NCBI GenBank assembly: GCA_023428515.1
Contig: JAEYXI010000057.1
Coordinates: forward strand, 1-5,503
Direction of reading: 5' to 3'
DNA length: 5,503 bases
From: Pseudomonadota bacterium
GTDB lineage: Bacteria > Pseudomonadota > Alphaproteobacteria > Rhizobiales > Rhizobiaceae
Shown here: positions 4,799-5,503 of the stretch, piece after piece
Position numbering within the stretch: position 1 is the first letter of the stretch
Layout of the letters: every line of letters starts with the position of its first letter
Made by a program: the position numbers and the translations under genes
Notes under the pieces: generated by a model
Seen by the model: only the letters and a program-made list of their open reading frames with translations
The model's database searches: none
Told to the model about the DNA's origin: nothing

Positions 4799-5076
4799 TG
4801 TCCGGGCATGTGACAAGCGCACAGATACGGGGCGCCAGGGGGCTCTTGAACTGGTCCGTTCGCGAACTGTCCGAGAAGGCCGGGATCCATCGAAACACCA
4901 TCACTAATTTCGAGACTGGCAAGTCGGGCGGAGACTCAGCCACATTGGAGCGACTGAAGACGGCGCTGGAGAGCGCTGGCGTGATCTTTGTTGCGGAGAA
5001 TGGTGAAGGACCAGGTGTTCGGCTCAAGAAGGCTGTGCACACCGATGACACGAAAGTCGATGAAAATGCTCAATAG
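4798..5076 (+). CDS. XRE-family helix-turn-helix transcription regulator
   Basis: A 92-aa protein consisting of one Cro/C1-type HTH domain (about 6-60): SAQIRGARGLLNWS is helix 1, VRELSEKAGI (21-30) and HRNTITNFET (31-40) form the turn and recognition helix, and TLERLKTALESAG is the last helix. It ends in GVIFVAENGEGPGVRLKK, a tail I know from many alphaproteobacterial XRE regulators. The start is GTG 4798, with GGAGA 7 nt upstream; the reading frame continues far upstream, but that part is antisense to the leftward genes. It overlaps the following small gene. GC is about 55% (4861-4920). It likely represses its own promoter and that of the Tat-signal gene through the dyad, a lysogeny-type switch; that is inference. 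Confidence 0.88.
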   Translation: MSGHVTSAQIRGARGLLNWSVRELSEKAGIHRNTITNFETGKSGGDSATLERLKTALESAGVIFVAENGEGPGVRLKKAVHTDDTKVDENAQ

Positions 5077-5290
5077 CGTCAACTACAATCGTAGTCATTT
5101 AGCGAAACAGGGAATGATTTCCGGGAGCCCTGACGGCCATCTGACGGTCGGCGACTTGCGCGATGCAATCGCAAACCTGCCAGACGACGCCGAAGTAATC
5201 TTCGGCCCCTGCCAGCATGGCGATACACTGCAATTCTATCGGTTTAAGATGCGCGGCGAGAAGCTGCTCTCGATCGAATTCGGGGCGTGA
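5060..5290 (+). CDS. Small conserved-type hypothetical protein following the XRE gene
   Basis: A 76-aa product from ATG 5060, overlapping the last codons of the XRE gene in another frame. The recognisable core is LTVGDLRDAIANLPDDAEVI (about 28-47), then a FYRFKMRGEKLLSIEFGA end. I recall small phage-associated proteins with the pattern TxGxLxxAL...DxEVxF...FYRxKxRGDxLxxIEF; their function is unknown to me. The start is uncertain: ATG 5045 has AAGAAGG 12 nt upstream, ATG 5060 has only a weak GAAAG, and ATG 5114 would give just 58 aa but still cover the core. The overlap indicates cotranscription with the regulator. The frame ends in TGA 5288-5290, just before a strong terminator. Confidence 0.7.
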   Translation: MKMLNSVNYNRSHLAKQGMISGSPDGHLTVGDLRDAIANLPDDAEVIFGPCQHGDTLQFYRFKMRGEKLLSIEFGA

Positions 5291-5301
5291 TGCGAGGCGG
5301 G

Positions 5302-5329
5302 AAGGGGTCCGAAGTTGTCCGGACCCCTT
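5302..5329. terminator. Strong hairpin terminator between convergent genes
   Basis: AAGGGGTCCG (5302-5311) and CGGACCCCTT (5320-5329) form a perfect 10-bp stem with an 8-nt loop. It starts 11 bp after the stop of the rightward gene and ends 7 bp before the stop of the gene coming from the right edge. The A-A/T-T ends allow function in both directions, although no long T run follows on either strand. Confidence 0.8.
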
Positions 5330-5336
5330 GTCCTAC

Positions 5337-5503
5337 TCAGTGCCGAACCTCAGAAAGCTGCACGCCAGCATAGCGCACGCAATCGGCGCCGGTCTTCTTC
5401 GCGACGCCGAGCCCCGGCAGGCGCCGACCGAACATGGTGCGCGACACCGGGACAATGCCGTTCGCCGCCGCCCACGCCACATAGTCGTTCCACACCACGG
5501 CTC
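5337..5503 (-). CDS. C-terminal fragment of a protein resembling phage/plasmid primase-helicases (D5/P4 type)
   Basis: The frame is open to the right edge of the window and stops at TGA 5337-5339, so only the last 54 residues are visible. They include VVWNDYVAWAAANGIVPVS, then RTMFGRRLPGLGVAKKTG and a VRYAGVQLSEVRH end. The pattern Y-x2-W...NG..P.S...FGR.L...G......RY.G..L matches the winged-helix C-terminus I know from phage and plasmid P4/D5-type primase-helicases and related proteins. If right, the full gene would encode the DNA-replication protein of the element. The window holds neither the catalytic nor the ATPase part, so a different protein with the same small domain cannot be excluded. 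It is convergent with the XRE pair. Confidence 0.55.
   Translation of the reverse strand, partial: AVVWNDYVAWAAANGIVPVSRTMFGRRLPGLGVAKKTGADCVRYAGVQLSEVRH

Larger units (their letters stand above)
1761..5503. mobile_element. Left end of an integrative element (prophage or integrative island) in tRNA-Leu, incomplete at the right edge
   Basis: The boundary is the tRNA-Leu 3' end. Inside are a tyrosine integrase reading toward the tRNA, an excisionase-like HTH protein, several very small overlapping genes, an XRE regulator with a divergent promoter, and a primase-like C-terminus at the right edge. GC falls to about 55% over 3541-3900 and 4861-4920 (hand counts), against 72-75% in the host genes, which supports foreign origin; the integrase gene itself has host-like GC. 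No phage structural gene, relaxase or conjugation gene is visible, so prophage, satellite and genomic island remain open. The second attachment site lies outside the window. Confidence 0.75.

Noticed and set aside
4347..5051. Upstream two thirds of a 332-aa frame on the - strand that ends in the acidic protein
   Set aside because: It is antisense to the XRE gene and out of frame with the Tat-signal gene; the strong ribosome site before ATG 4346 marks the real start.
1784..5503. Second attachment-site copy, CRISPR array, insertion sequence or known defence genes
   Set aside because: I looked for repeats of the tRNA 3' end, regularly spaced repeats, transposase motifs, and nuclease/ATPase/toxin-antitoxin hallmarks and found none in this stretch.

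Overview
The window looks like the edge of a mobile element inserted in the chromosome of a high-GC alphaproteobacterium, probably Hyphomicrobiales (Rhizobiales) and perhaps Xanthobacteraceae-like. The reasons are hand-counted GC of about 72-75% in the left-hand genes, the C-x4-C zinc knuckle of its MutM, a TTGACA-17-CTATGT promoter before the tRNA, and small phage-type proteins of kinds I associate with that order. No species is claimed.

Left part (1-1783), host backbone, all on the + strand: the 3' part of mutM (8-oxoguanine DNA glycosylase), a complete enoyl-CoA hydratase, and an intact tRNA-Leu(CAG) with its own promoter. Both protein genes are followed by GC-rich hairpins. From memory, mutM followed by an enoyl-CoA hydratase lies close to rpsT and dnaA in many Rhizobiales, so the insertion may be close to dnaA.

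Middle part (1784-3966), left end of the element, all on the - strand: five tightly packed genes that end in a tyrosine-recombinase integrase, whose stop codon lies 8 bp from the tRNA 3' end. In transcription order they are a 171-aa low-GC protein with a possible MerR-like DNA-binding N-terminus, a 57-aa charged helical protein, a 62-aa AlpA/excisionase-like HTH protein, a 61-aa protein and the integrase. Gaps are 8, -4, 6 and 2 nt. A promoter/operator-like region with a CATGTT-TTG-AACATG palindrome and three ATTGGA-type repeats lies just upstream.

Right part (4053-5503): a leftward pair (a Tat-signal-bearing 142-aa protein overlapping an acidic DLEP-repeat protein) faces a rightward pair (an XRE-type regulator overlapping a small LTVGDLRDAI-type protein). 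They diverge from a 57-bp intergenic region that is almost filled by a 48-bp interrupted dyad. A strong hairpin terminator follows the rightward pair. A convergent gene then enters from the right edge; its C-terminus resembles phage/plasmid primase-helicase C-termini.

The likely logic is an integrative element at tRNA-Leu with an int/xis control operon and a second, symmetric XRE-controlled switch. Its replication or cargo genes and the second attachment site lie beyond the window. No known defence system, transposase, CRISPR array or rRNA is visible. The least explained parts are the two regulatory regions and the exported/acidic protein pair.
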